DNA of 64,000 nt from Paenibacillus nuruki (GCF_001721045.1 NZ_MDER01000032.1:124001-188000); one strand, 5' to 3'. Shown: positions 48,773-57,850, numbered from the stretch's first letter. Program-made: numbers and translations. The notes: generated from the letters alone by a model not told the origin.

Positions 48773-49004
48773 CGCCATGCGAACACATTTTCTTGTTGTT
48801 ATGTATCATGTTACTACAAGTTTGTTGCTTGTCAAATATGTTGCCATACTAAGTTAATTATTTGACAACTTATCCACAGAGTGGTAAAGTTAGGGAAGCA
48901 GATAGGAACGGAAAGATACACATATCAGCTAAGAATATACATCATGACTCATTTTAATTGCTTATCCAATACGTACAGAATCAAATACAAATTTATTCGA
49001 TCTT

Positions 49005-49036
49005 AAGAAATAAAGGTATCTTTATTTCTTTTTTGT
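49005..49036 (+). terminator. Terminator upstream of the glycosyltransferase operon
   Basis: AAGAAATAAAG pairs with CTTTATTTCTT (4-base loop), followed by TTTTTTG. It is 45 bases before ATG 49081 although no plus-strand gene precedes it for 1 kb, so it is a candidate attenuator or the end of a small RNA. Confidence 0.65.
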
Positions 49037-49080
49037 TATCTCATTTTGGAAAATAATATAATAAAAGGGAGAAAATAACT

Positions 49081-50262
49081 ATGAACAAAGAGATCAAAAA
49101 ACGGAATATTGTATTTTTAGGAACCAGTCTACCAAGAGAATGTGGATTGGCTACCTTTTCGCAAGATATGCTTGATGAAATTCAAAAAATAAGCGATTTT
49201 AATCCTCCACATATTATGGCTGTAAACAACGACAAAACATATGAGTACGGTAGTCAGGTCATGGGGCAAATTAATCAGTTTGAACGTGCTGATTATTTGA
49301 AAGCAGCGAATGAATTGAATCAATCCAATACAGACGTACTGGTGATTCAACATGAATTCGGTATTTACGGCGGCGAAAGTGGCGAGTATGTTGTAGAACT
49401 TGCAGAACATTTAACCATACCGTTTATTATTATTTTCCACACCGTTCTATCTGAACCTAGCGATAAGCAACGTCAGATTATGAAAAAGCTAGCAGATATG
49501 AGTTATAAAGTAGTGACAATGGTGCAGAATAAAGTACAAGATTTGATCGAAGTGTACGATATTGCTGCTGATAAAATAGAAATGTATCATCATGGTGTTC
49601 CTTTTGTTGACACAGGTAGTCGTACTGAATTGAAAGAACGTTATGGATATAGTGATCGTCAAGTATTATCTACATTTGGATTTTTGAGCCCGGGTAAAGG
49701 GATCGAATATGCGATTCAAGCGATGAGCGGTGTTGTCAAAACACATCCAGAAGCGCTTTATATTATATGGGGAAAAACACATCCAGTCGTGAAACAACAG
49801 GTCGGTGAAGTATATCGTCAAAAGCTAACTGATTTGGTCACTGAACTTGGACTTGAGAATAATGTCGCTTTTGTAGATAGACTGTTGACGCAAGAAGAAG
49901 TGGTTCAGTCGTTGGTCATGTCTGATATTTATTTGACTCCTTATTTGGGAAAAGATCAGGCTGTAAGTGGAACACTGGCTTATGGAATAGGATACGGACG
50001 TGTTATTATTTCGACGCCTTATCGTTATGCTATTGAAATGTTAGCAGATGGCAGAGGGATGCTAGCAGAGTTCAATGATTCAGCATCGTTAGAAACGCAT
50101 ATGTTGAATATATTAGATCACCCAGAGCTGAAGACAGAAATGGAAAACAAAACCTTGGCTCTTGGACAAACCATGATGTGGAGCGAAGTTGTGAAGTCCT
50201 ATGCCAAACTATTTCGTGAAGTCATGTCTAGCAGTTACGGATTAAAAGGGAGTGCAGTATAA
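49081..50262 (+). CDS. GT4 family glycosyltransferase
   Basis: The 393-aa product is a GT-B fold glycosyltransferase. The N-terminal half (VFLGTSLPRECGLATFSQDM, VLVIQHEFGIYGGESGEY) and C-terminal half (STFGFLSPGKGIEYAIQAM, YLTPYLGKDQAVSGTLAYGI) match GT4 proteins that use GDP-mannose or other nucleotide sugars. The presence of a GDP-mannose-forming enzyme two genes downstream makes mannosyl transfer likely; acceptor and linkage are unknown. GGGAGA precedes ATG 49081. The next gene starts immediately after its stop, within an operon. Confidence 0.85.
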   Translation: MNKEIKKRNIVFLGTSLPRECGLATFSQDMLDEIQKISDFNPPHIMAVNNDKTYEYGSQVMGQINQFERADYLKAANELNQSNTDVLVIQHEFGIYGGESGEYVVELAEHLTIPFIIIFHTVLSEPSDKQRQIMKKLADMSYKVVTMVQNKVQDLIEVYDIAADKIEMYHHGVPFVDTGSRTELKERYGYSDRQVLSTFGFLSPGKGIEYAIQAMSGVVKTHPEALYIIWGKTHPVVKQQVGEVYRQKLTDLVTELGLENNVAFVDRLLTQEEVVQSLVMSDIYLTPYLGKDQAVSGTLAYGIGYGRVIISTPYRYAIEMLADGRGMLAEFNDSASLETHMLNILDHPELKTEMENKTLALGQTMMWSEVVKSYAKLFREVMSSSYGLKGSAV

Positions 50263-50263
50263 A

Positions 50264-51373
50264 ATGGAAAACGTCATCGATTCAACGCCAACATCTACCT
50301 TATCTGCAGATTACTTACGACGCTTAACCGATGATACAGGGATTTTTCAACACACCAAATTTGGTATTCCTGACCGTTCGAAAGGCTACACTTCTGATGA
50401 TAATGCAAGAGCGCTCATCGCAGCGGTATTACTTTATAAAACCAAACAAGATCAGGCTTCCCTTGATCTTGTGCATACGTATCTAGCATTTATCTACCAT
50501 GCTCAAAATGAAAATGGTAGCTTCCGTAACTTTATGGATTATAACCGTACATTTATAGAAAAAACAGGTTCTGAAGATTGTCAGGGTAGATGTCTGTGGG
50601 CATTAGGTGTCACTATTGCAGAGCCTTCGATTCCAGATAATTTGCAAAACACATGTAAATTTATGATTAACCGTGCACTTCCATTTTTGGAGAAGATTCG
50701 TGCTCCAAGAGCGATTGGGTATGCTTTGATTGGATTAACAACTATGCTTGATACTCCAGGTGCGTTAACGTATACATTCCCATTTGCTACAGGTGAGAAA
50801 TCAGGCGCTTCATTCTTACCACGCACACGAATCGAATCTTTGATTCAGAATATGGGGATTCGTCTGCACAATCTGTATCAAGGTCATGCTAGCGCAGATT
50901 GGCACTGGTTTGAAGACAAAGTGACTTATGGTAATGCAATGTTACCGTGGGCTTTGTTCAAAGCGTCTCAACATTCCAATACAGCTGCTTTTCAAAAAAC
51001 AGCCCAGGAAAGCTTAGATTTTTTAGCGGAGTTAACATTTGTTTCTGAAGGTTATTTCAAGCCGATAGGTAGTCATGGTTGGTTACAGCGTGGTAAGCCT
51101 GCTGCACCTTATGATGAGCAACCGATCGAAGCTTCTGAGATGTTAATGGCTTGTTATGAAGCTTACAAAATACTTGGTGTACAAAAGTATCATGATCAAG
51201 CTTTGTTATGCTATCAATGGTTCCACGGTAGAAATTCACGTAATGAATCGTTGATTGATCGTCAAACAGGCGGTTGTTATGATGGTATTCATGCAGTAGG
51301 CTTAAATCTCAATCAAGGGTCAGAGAATATTGTCTCTTACTGCATGGCTCATGCGGTGATGGGCAATGAATAG
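50264..51373 (+). CDS. Putative alpha/alpha-barrel glycan-processing protein
   Basis: The 369-aa product has no signal or membrane segment. It is rich in helices, with repeated small motifs of the kind found in (alpha/alpha)6 toroids: YTSDDNARALIAAVLLYKTK, EDCQGRCLWALGVTI and IEASEMLMACYEAYKILG. The aromatic and acidic residues (DWHWFEDKVTYGNAMLPWALF) look like a sugar-binding cleft. I cannot assign an activity; hydrolase, phosphorylase or an accessory domain of the adjacent GT4 are options. I recall similar regions fused to glycosyltransferases, which would fit. ATG 50264 lies one base after the GT4 stop; its end overlaps the next gene by 8 bases. Confidence 0.65.
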   Translation: MENVIDSTPTSTLSADYLRRLTDDTGIFQHTKFGIPDRSKGYTSDDNARALIAAVLLYKTKQDQASLDLVHTYLAFIYHAQNENGSFRNFMDYNRTFIEKTGSEDCQGRCLWALGVTIAEPSIPDNLQNTCKFMINRALPFLEKIRAPRAIGYALIGLTTMLDTPGALTYTFPFATGEKSGASFLPRTRIESLIQNMGIRLHNLYQGHASADWHWFEDKVTYGNAMLPWALFKASQHSNTAAFQKTAQESLDFLAELTFVSEGYFKPIGSHGWLQRGKPAAPYDEQPIEASEMLMACYEAYKILGVQKYHDQALLCYQWFHGRNSRNESLIDRQTGGCYDGIHAVGLNLNQGSENIVSYCMAHAVMGNE

Positions 51374-52445
51374 ATTTGCGACTATTCTTGCAGGTGGAGG
51401 AGGAACGAGGTTCTGGCCTCTTTCCCGGCAAGATCTCCCCAAGCAATTATTAAATATTAGCGGTAACGATATTATGCTAAATGATACGATTCAACGCTTT
51501 GATGGAGTCATACCTATGGAAAATACCATTATTGTGACCCATCGCTCTCAAGCGACTTTACTTGAAAGTATTATGCATACCAGTGTACAAGCTTCCAATA
51601 TCCTCGTAGAACCTGTTTCCAAAAATACGGCTGCAAGTATTCTGCTAGCTGCTCTATATATCGAAAAAAATCATGGCGAATCTTTAATGATTGTGTTCCC
51701 TTCTGATCATCATATTACACAAGAAGAGAAATTCCGCACCAAGTTAGAAGAAGCGTGTCAAATTGCTATCGAAACAGACAAAATTGTAACGATAGGCATC
51801 AAGCCTACATTTGCAGCAACAGGCTATGGTTATATTTCGTGTAAAAGCGAACCGTTGATGAATACTCCTTGTCCTGTATACGAAGTTGCTGAATTTGTAG
51901 AAAAACCTACCTTTGTCAAAGCCAAATCTTATCTAGAAACAGGGCATTATTTATGGAATAGTGGTATGTTTATCTGGAAAACATCTACAATCATTGATAA
52001 CTTCAAGCGTTTCCTACCTCGATTGTACAAAACAATGCTACCTTTGATTGCTTATCTAGGTACCGATCAAGAAGAAGAAATGATCAATCAGATTTATCCG
52101 TTATTGCAAAATATCTCGATTGATTATGGTATTTTAGAACGTTGTGATGAAGTGGTTGTGCTTGAAGGTGATTTTGGATGGAATGATATTGGAAGCTGGG
52201 ATGCTTTAGGTGCTATTTTCCCACCAGACGATGAAGGCAATATTGTGAAAGCCAATTATGTAGGCATTGATACACGTAACTCTATTATTTATGGAGAAAA
52301 GCGATTAATTACTACGATAGGTCTGGATCATTTGATTATTGCAGACACAGAAGATGCCTTACTAATCTGTGCCAAAGACCGTGCGCAGGATATCAAAGAT
52401 ATGGTGATCATGTTGAAAGAAAAAGGACTTCAGGAATATACCTGA
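51366..52445 (+). CDS. manC: Mannose-1-phosphate guanylyltransferase
   Basis: It makes GDP-mannose from GTP and mannose 1-phosphate. The 359-aa product has the nucleotidyltransferase signature ILAGGGGTRFWPLSRQDLPK, FPSDHHI, FVEKPTF and LWNSGMFIWKTS, followed by the GDP-mannose type DFGWNDIGSWDAL. It corresponds to the monofunctional GMP class; there is no phosphomannose isomerase domain. It overlaps the upstream gene, so the operon is translationally coupled. Its product is probably the donor for the GT4 enzyme. No manA or manB is seen in the window. Confidence 0.92.
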   Translation: MNRFATILAGGGGTRFWPLSRQDLPKQLLNISGNDIMLNDTIQRFDGVIPMENTIIVTHRSQATLLESIMHTSVQASNILVEPVSKNTAASILLAALYIEKNHGESLMIVFPSDHHITQEEKFRTKLEEACQIAIETDKIVTIGIKPTFAATGYGYISCKSEPLMNTPCPVYEVAEFVEKPTFVKAKSYLETGHYLWNSGMFIWKTSTIIDNFKRFLPRLYKTMLPLIAYLGTDQEEEMINQIYPLLQNISIDYGILERCDEVVVLEGDFGWNDIGSWDALGAIFPPDDEGNIVKANYVGIDTRNSIIYGEKRLITTIGLDHLIIADTEDALLICAKDRAQDIKDMVIMLKEKGLQEYT

Positions 52446-52465
52446 GAAAGGTTGACTCTTACCTC

Positions 52466-53422
52466 ATGATGAAATTAGATTGGGATATCAAAACGTGCCG
52501 GGAATTACTGTCAGAGTATACGCCTGCCGAGCAAAAAGGAACCAAGCTTCATTTTACAGGAGTAGATGGTCTGGATGTCTATAATATTACAGCTCCTTTC
52601 TGGAATGATGGAGAACTGTATATTGCTGGACGTGTAGAAGCAAGAGATTCCGAAGACTCTGAAGTGATCTTTTTTGTACGTAATGGAGAGGTATGGGAAC
52701 CGAAAGAAGATCTCACGCCTTTTCAATTACAAGATCCGTTTATTACGAAGCTAGACGATGAATTGATCTTTGGTGGCGTGGAAATTTATCGGAACCAAGA
52801 ACCGGACCATAAGATTATTGGCTGGCGTACTTTACTGTATCGTGGCAAAACGATCCATGATTTTGAATATGCAGTGACAGGCCCCTGGAATATGAAAGAT
52901 ATTCGCTTAAATGAAATGGCTGATGGCAATATTGCTGTATTTTCTCGACCATTTGGTGTAGAAGGGGCAATCGCTTTGATAGGATTTGGTATTTTTGAAT
53001 CTTTTCAAAATCTATCTGAATCTAATATTATTAGTGCGCCTGTATTTAAAGATCAATTCGATAAAAATGAATGGGGCGGAGCAAACGAAATTCATTTGCT
53101 AAATAATGGACTATTAGGCATACTCGGTCATATTGCTTATCGAGATGAACATAAGATACTACATTATCATGCGATGTCTTTTGTACTCAATCCATGGACA
53201 CGGGAGAAGTCTGAACTGAAAATTATTGCTGTTCGAAATGATTTTCCAGAAGGCCCTACCAAGCGTCCAGATTTAGTCGATGTTATTTTTAGTGGTGGAT
53301 TAACACGTGAAGCGAATGATCGTGCCATATTGTATGTAGGGGCAAGCGATGTCGAATCTTATTGTATTGATATCCCTGATCCGTTTGTAGAGTATGAGCA
53401 GATTATTTTGACCAAACATTAG
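52466..53422 (+). CDS. DUF1861 family five-bladed propeller protein
   Basis: The 318-aa product matches the DUF1861 group, related to GH43/GH130-like five-bladed propellers: ITAPFWNDGELYIAGRVEAR, FQLQDPFITKLDDELIFGGV, WGGANEIHLLNNGLLGILGH and LYVGASDVESYCIDIPDPF. Some propeller relatives are mannoside phosphorylases; here the activity is unknown, but the operon context (GDP-mannose synthesis plus GT4) supports a mannoside substrate. The start is ATG 52466 or 52469, with a weak ribosome binding site. It closes the operon at a strong terminator. Confidence 0.8.
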   Translation: MMKLDWDIKTCRELLSEYTPAEQKGTKLHFTGVDGLDVYNITAPFWNDGELYIAGRVEARDSEDSEVIFFVRNGEVWEPKEDLTPFQLQDPFITKLDDELIFGGVEIYRNQEPDHKIIGWRTLLYRGKTIHDFEYAVTGPWNMKDIRLNEMADGNIAVFSRPFGVEGAIALIGFGIFESFQNLSESNIISAPVFKDQFDKNEWGGANEIHLLNNGLLGILGHIAYRDEHKILHYHAMSFVLNPWTREKSELKIIAVRNDFPEGPTKRPDLVDVIFSGGLTREANDRAILYVGASDVESYCIDIPDPFVEYEQIILTKH

Positions 53423-53470
53423 TGTGAAGTAGAATGACTATGATTCGCTAATCAATATAGAATGTATATA

Positions 53471-53522
53471 AACAAGGCTATCTTACAATCAGATTATAGA
53501 TTGTGAGATAGCCTTGTTTTGC
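53471..53522 (+). terminator. Terminator of the mannose operon
   Basis: A 20-base arm (AACAAGGCTATCTTACAATC) pairs with GATTGTGAGATAGCCTTGTT over an 8-base loop, followed by TTTG. Confidence 0.85.
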
Positions 53523-53535
53523 TTTGAGCTATAGT

Positions 53536-53670
53536 TCAATCGGGTACGATCGCTATCGCACGAATCCACCCTGCACTCGCTTTCTCAATTTTGATCGGCA
53601 ATCCAATAAACTGAAAGCCGGTAAACGGCAATTGCTCCAAATGACATAACTTTTCAATATTATAAAAAGC
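53536..53670 (-). pseudogene. Remnant of a cyclase-family (KynB-like) hydrolase
   Basis: The last 43 codons before a stop encode EKLCHLEQLPFTGFQFIGLP, then IKIEKASAGWIRAIAIV. This matches the C-terminal end of cyclase/kynurenine formamidase-type proteins (NLxxLPxxGFxFIxxPLKIxxxxxSPVRAIAI). The frame is open further upstream (to 53841) but no longer resembles the family, so only a fragment of the gene remains. Confidence 0.55.
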
Positions 53671-53830
53671 CCAGAATTGATTTGTATAGAAACGCTCATG
53701 ATAAGAGATAGAGTATAAAATGAACTGCCTAATAGAGCACTTTACAAAAATCATGTGTTGACCGATGAAAATAATAGTGAATCTTATAAAAGAATCCAAA
53801 TCCCTCCAAATATTTATCAAAATGTGAACG

Positions 53831-53906
53831 AAAACAATCATGATTTGAATTTTTGTGGATTATTTTGAATGAAAGTGATTGTTTTTTGTTAGGTTTGTGA
53901 TACGAT
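53831..53906 (+). promoter_or_regulatory. Promoter and operator region of the fru operon
   Basis: TTGTTT (53879-53884), 16 bases, TACGAT (53901-53906) with an extended TGA before the -10. AAAACAATCA (53831-53840) and its exact complement TGATTGTTTT (53876-53885) form an inverted repeat that overlaps the -35 and could bind the DeoR-type regulator. Confidence 0.5.
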
Positions 53907-53928
53907 AGTTGGAGTTGGAGGAATGATC

Positions 53929-54675
53929 ATGCTGACAGAAGAACGCTACCATTTAATTCTACAGCGCTTACAGGAACGAGGCATTGTTAAATTGCAAGAA
54001 TTAGTTGATATTTTAGGTGCTTCGGAATCAACCATTCGTCGTGATTTGATCGATCTTGAAAGTCGCCAACTGCTAAAGCGTATACATGGGGGAGCAGCCC
54101 TAGTTCATCAAAAAAGCCAGGAACCTGGTATGGATGAAAAAACATTCACAAACGTTCAACAAAAAGATATTATTGCCAAATTAGCAGCACAAGAGCTTTT
54201 GGATGGTGAATGTATCTATCTCGATGCAGGAACAACGACGCTTGCCATGATTCCTTATATTGAAGCAAAAGACATTACAGTGGTGACCAACGGATTGTCT
54301 CATGTTGAAGCTCTTGTTCAGCAACAGATTCGAAGTTATTTGTTGGGAGGTATGATGAAAATGCATACCAAAGCCGTTATTGGAAGTATAGCGCTCCAGA
54401 ATATGGACAACTTCCGCTTTGATAAATGTTTTCTCGGAGCAAACGGCATAGATGCAGAGATGGGATATACAACGCCAGATCCTGAAGAAGCTTTAATTAA
54501 AAGACGTGCACATGAATTATCCAGTCAGACGTATATACTAGCAGATTCGAGTAAGATCGGTGAGATTACGTTTGCCAAATTATTTAATCTAAATGAAGCT
54601 GTATTAATCACCGAAGCTATGCCAGAACAATGGCAACGTTCGATTGCCCAAAAAACTAAAATAATCGAGGGATAA
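53929..54675 (+). CDS. fruR: DeoR family regulator of the fructose operon
   Basis: The 248-aa product has the DeoR helix-turn-helix at residues 1-56 (LQERGIVKLQELVDILGASE, TIRRDLIDLESRQLLKRIHGG) and the sugar-phosphate sensor domain (YLDAGTTTLAMIPYIE, VTNGLSHVEALV, ILADSSKIGEITFAKL). It leads fruK and fruA, as in B. subtilis fruRKA, where the effector is fructose 1-phosphate. ATG 53929 has GGAGGA 6 bases upstream; an ATG at 53923 is too close. It ends 2 bases before fruK. Confidence 0.88.
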   Translation: MLTEERYHLILQRLQERGIVKLQELVDILGASESTIRRDLIDLESRQLLKRIHGGAALVHQKSQEPGMDEKTFTNVQQKDIIAKLAAQELLDGECIYLDAGTTTLAMIPYIEAKDITVVTNGLSHVEALVQQQIRSYLLGGMMKMHTKAVIGSIALQNMDNFRFDKCFLGANGIDAEMGYTTPDPEEALIKRRAHELSSQTYILADSSKIGEITFAKLFNLNEAVLITEAMPEQWQRSIAQKTKIIEG

Positions 54676-54677
54676 CC

Positions 54678-55589
54678 ATGATATATACAATAACGCTTAA
54701 TCCTTCCATAGATTATATCGTGGAAGTGGACGAACTGAAGCTAGGTGACTTGAACCGAATGACACGGGATTTGAAACTTCCCGGTGGAAAAGGAATCAAC
54801 GTATCTCGTATTTTGAATCGTTTAGATGCGCCGAATACAGCCCTTGGTTTTGTCGGTGGATTTTCCGGTCAATATATAGAAGATAAACTTCATGCTGAAC
54901 ACATTTCGACTGATTTTGTCCATGTGGCAGATGATACACGAATTAATGTAAAGCTGAAACATGGAGAAGAAACAGAGATCAATGGGCAAGGGCCGAATAT
55001 CAGTACAGAAGAAGCAGATGCGCTGGTTGCCAAATTGTCTCAATTGAGCAAAGAAGATGTTGTTGTTCTTTCCGGAAGTGTACCACCTTCATTAGGAGCT
55101 CATTTCTACGATCGCTTAATTGAAGTATGTAAGCAGACAGGTGCAGAATTTGTGATCGATACAACAGGGCCAGCACTACTCAAAGCGCTTGCAGATCGTC
55201 CACTATTAGTGAAGCCTAATCATCATGAATTAGCAGAACTGTTCAGTGTTGTGATTGCGAGTCGTGAAGATATTATTACGTATGGTCGTAAATTGCTTGA
55301 ACTTGGTGCGCAACATGTACTGATTTCGATGGCAGGCGATGGAGCTTTATTGATCACACCGGAGGAAGTGTATCATGCGAATGTGCCTAAAGGTACAGTG
55401 AAAAATTCTGTAGGTGCAGGCGATTCAATGATTGCTGGATTTACCGGTACATTGGTATCTACTCACGATCCAATAGAAGCTTTCCGTACAGGTGTTGCTT
55501 CAGGTAGTGCGACTGCCTTTTCAGATGATCTAGCAACACGTGAAAAAATTGAAGAGTTACGTCCACAAGTTACTATTGTTAAATTATAG
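54678..55589 (+). CDS. fruK: 1-phosphofructokinase
   Basis: It converts fructose 1-phosphate (made by FruA) to fructose 1,6-bisphosphate. The 303-aa PfkB-family protein has ITLNPSIDYIVEVDELKLGD, the PGGKGINVSRIL substrate motif, LSGSVPPSL, and the catalytic GTVKNSVGAGDSMIAGF near residue 245. GAGGGAT precedes ATG 54678 and overlaps the end of fruR. fruA begins 37 bases on. Confidence 0.94.
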   Translation: MIYTITLNPSIDYIVEVDELKLGDLNRMTRDLKLPGGKGINVSRILNRLDAPNTALGFVGGFSGQYIEDKLHAEHISTDFVHVADDTRINVKLKHGEETEINGQGPNISTEEADALVAKLSQLSKEDVVVLSGSVPPSLGAHFYDRLIEVCKQTGAEFVIDTTGPALLKALADRPLLVKPNHHELAELFSVVIASREDIITYGRKLLELGAQHVLISMAGDGALLITPEEVYHANVPKGTVKNSVGAGDSMIAGFTGTLVSTHDPIEAFRTGVASGSATAFSDDLATREKIEELRPQVTIVKL

Positions 55590-55626
55590 AATCTGTTGAT
55601 TGAATCCAACAAAGGAGTGTAACCCA

Positions 55627-57564
55627 ATGAGAATTACAGATCTAATGATCAAAGAAACGATGATCATGGACTTACGAGCAACAACCAAAGAAGGCGCGAT
55701 TGATGAATTGATCGCAAGCCTTGCAGCCAGTGGAAGAATCAATGACCAAGTGCTGTTCAAAGAAATGATTTTGAAGCGTGAAGGCGAATCGAGTACAGGT
55801 ATTGGTGGCGGTATTGCAATGCCTCATGCCAAAACAACAGCAGTGAACGAGCCTACTGTCGTGTTTGCAAAAAGTACAAGAGGTGTAGATTACGAGTCTC
55901 TTGATGGAGAACCTGCTCATTTGTTCTTTATGATTGCAGCACCAGAAGGAGCAGCTAATACTCATTTGCGTACACTGGCAGCACTCTCTAAGCTACTGAT
56001 TGATAGCGATTTCATCGAAAAATTGATGAATACGACTAATCCTGATGAAGTATCGGCTTTATTTGATACTCAACAAGCAGAAAAAGAAGCTGCTGAAAAA
56101 GCAAAAGCGGAAGCTAAAGCAGCAAGAGAACAAGCCAAACAACAAGCAGAAGCTACCCTTGAAGGCAAAGACAACAAACCATTTGTAGTTGCTGTTACTG
56201 CTTGTCCTACAGGAATTGCTCATACGTTTATGGCGGAAGATGCACTGATCAAAAAAGCGCAAGAAATGGGCGTAGAGATCAGAGTAGAAACAAACGGTTC
56301 TGAAGGTGCCCAAACCGTCCTAACCGATGATGAGATTCGCCGTGCAAGTGGAGTTATCGTAGCTGCGGACAAAAATGTAGAAATGGCTCGTTTTGATGGT
56401 AAGCCTGTTTTGCAAAGACCGGTTAGTGATGGTATCCGTAAATCGGAAGAGTTGATTCGTAAAGCGATGAATGGAGACGCTCCTATTTATCATAGTGCAG
56501 GGGGCAAATCGTCTTCTGAAACTTCTTCTTCAAATGAAAAAACTAAAATTGGTAGCAAAATATATAAAGACTTAATGAATGGTATTTCTCACATGTTGCC
56601 ATTCGTTGTCGGTGGTGGTATTTTACTTGCGATCTCGTTCTTAATCGAGCAGACAGCAGGCGAGAATAGCCAAATCTTTAAACTGTTACAAACGATTGGC
56701 GGCGGCGAAGGAGCATTCTTCTTCCTGATTCCAATTCTAGCTGGTTTTATCGCAATGAGTATCGGTGATCGTCCGGCATTAATGCCAGGTATGGTCGGGG
56801 GTCTGATGGCGGCGAACTCTAATGCTGGTTTCCTTGGCGGTCTAGCAGCTGGTTTCTTAGCAGGTTATGTAATTCTCGGTCTACGTAAGTTACTGGCTGG
56901 ATTACCAAAAACGTTAGATGGTCTTAAACCGATTTTGTTATATCCTGTACTTGGTTTGCTGATTACCGGTACGATTTCGTATTATATCTTCGATCCAATC
57001 TTTGGTGGGATTAACACTTGGTTGGTTAACGTATTGAATAATTTAGGAACTGGAAATGCTGTTATTCTGGGTCTGATCTTAGGTGGAATGATGTCGATCG
57101 ATATGGGTGGCCCATTTAACAAGGCTGCTTATGCGTTTGCGATCGGTGTATTCACATCGAGTGGTAATGTAAATGGTACAATGATGGCGGCTGTTATGGC
57201 GGGTGGTATGGTTCCTCCGTTAGCTATCGCTTTGGCGACTACATTCTTCAAAAACAAATTTACAGAGCAAGAGCGTAAGTCAGGTCTGACTAACTACGTG
57301 CTTGGATTGTCCTTTATAACCGAAGGTGCGATTCCTTTTGCAGCAGCTGATCCATTACGTATTTTAACATCTTGTATTATCGGTTCTGCGGTTGCAGGCG
57401 GATTAACACAATTTTGGGGTATTAATATCCCTGCACCTCATGGTGGTATTTTCGTAGCGGCATTAGCAAATCATGCTTTATTGTTCTTGTTAGCTGTTGC
57501 GATTGGTGCTGTTATTTCAGGATTAATTCTAGGTGTATGGAAAAAAGTACTTGTAGCTAAATAA
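55627..57564 (+). CDS. fruA: Fructose-specific PTS enzyme IIABC
   Basis: It imports fructose as fructose 1-phosphate. Domains in 645 aa: IIA at 1-150 with phospho-His67 in IAMPHAKTT; a charged Ala/Lys/Glu linker (about 155-180); IIB with phospho-Cys193 in VAVTACPTGIAHTFMAED; IIC from about 310 with GDRPALMPGMVGGLMA, MSIDMGGPFNKAAYAF and LSFITEGAIPFAAADPLRI. ATG 55627 follows AAAGGAG. It is the third gene of the fru operon. Confidence 0.95.
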   Translation: MRITDLMIKETMIMDLRATTKEGAIDELIASLAASGRINDQVLFKEMILKREGESSTGIGGGIAMPHAKTTAVNEPTVVFAKSTRGVDYESLDGEPAHLFFMIAAPEGAANTHLRTLAALSKLLIDSDFIEKLMNTTNPDEVSALFDTQQAEKEAAEKAKAEAKAAREQAKQQAEATLEGKDNKPFVVAVTACPTGIAHTFMAEDALIKKAQEMGVEIRVETNGSEGAQTVLTDDEIRRASGVIVAADKNVEMARFDGKPVLQRPVSDGIRKSEELIRKAMNGDAPIYHSAGGKSSSETSSSNEKTKIGSKIYKDLMNGISHMLPFVVGGGILLAISFLIEQTAGENSQIFKLLQTIGGGEGAFFFLIPILAGFIAMSIGDRPALMPGMVGGLMAANSNAGFLGGLAAGFLAGYVILGLRKLLAGLPKTLDGLKPILLYPVLGLLITGTISYYIFDPIFGGINTWLVNVLNNLGTGNAVILGLILGGMMSIDMGGPFNKAAYAFAIGVFTSSGNVNGTMMAAVMAGGMVPPLAIALATTFFKNKFTEQERKSGLTNYVLGLSFITEGAIPFAAADPLRILTSCIIGSAVAGGLTQFWGINIPAPHGGIFVAALANHALLFLLAVAIGAVISGLILGVWKKVLVAK

Positions 57565-57578
57565 TAGTTTAACCCTTC

Positions 57579-57645
57579 AAAACCTTTATCAAAAGATTAA
57601 GCTGATTACATATAGCCTCTGTTCTTTTGATAAAGGTTTTTTTTG
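57579..57645 (+). terminator. Terminator of the fru operon
   Basis: AAAACCTTTATCAAAAG pairs perfectly with CTTTTGATAAAGGTTTT over a 28-base loop, followed by further T residues. Confidence 0.85.
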
Positions 57646-57821
57646 TTGTCAAAATGATGCAGTATAATGTCGTATTTTGTATTATGTGATCATTTCACAC
57701 TATAAATTAAAAAAAATGAGCGAAATCGTGCAAATATATGTAAATATTAGGCAAGTTACTGACGATATATAATCTATAACTCCTAGAAAATGAATTAGTT
57801 CAAAAGAATTATAAAAATCTA

Positions 57822-57850
57822 TTTACAGTCTATGAAAACGCTGTTATAAT
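57822..57850 (+). promoter_or_regulatory. Promoter of the second deoR-type gene
   Basis: TTTACA (57822-57827), exactly 17 bases, TATAAT (57845-57850). Confidence 0.65.

Noticed and set aside
48870-48878. Consensus DnaA box TTATCCACA
   Set aside because: It is a single box with no cluster, no AT-rich unwinding element and no dnaA/dnaN genes, so it is not an origin; probably incidental.
53671-53841. Upstream extension of the minus-strand frame as an intact 101-aa gene
   Set aside because: Only the last 43 codons resemble a protein family; the upstream part has no ribosome binding site and non-coding character.
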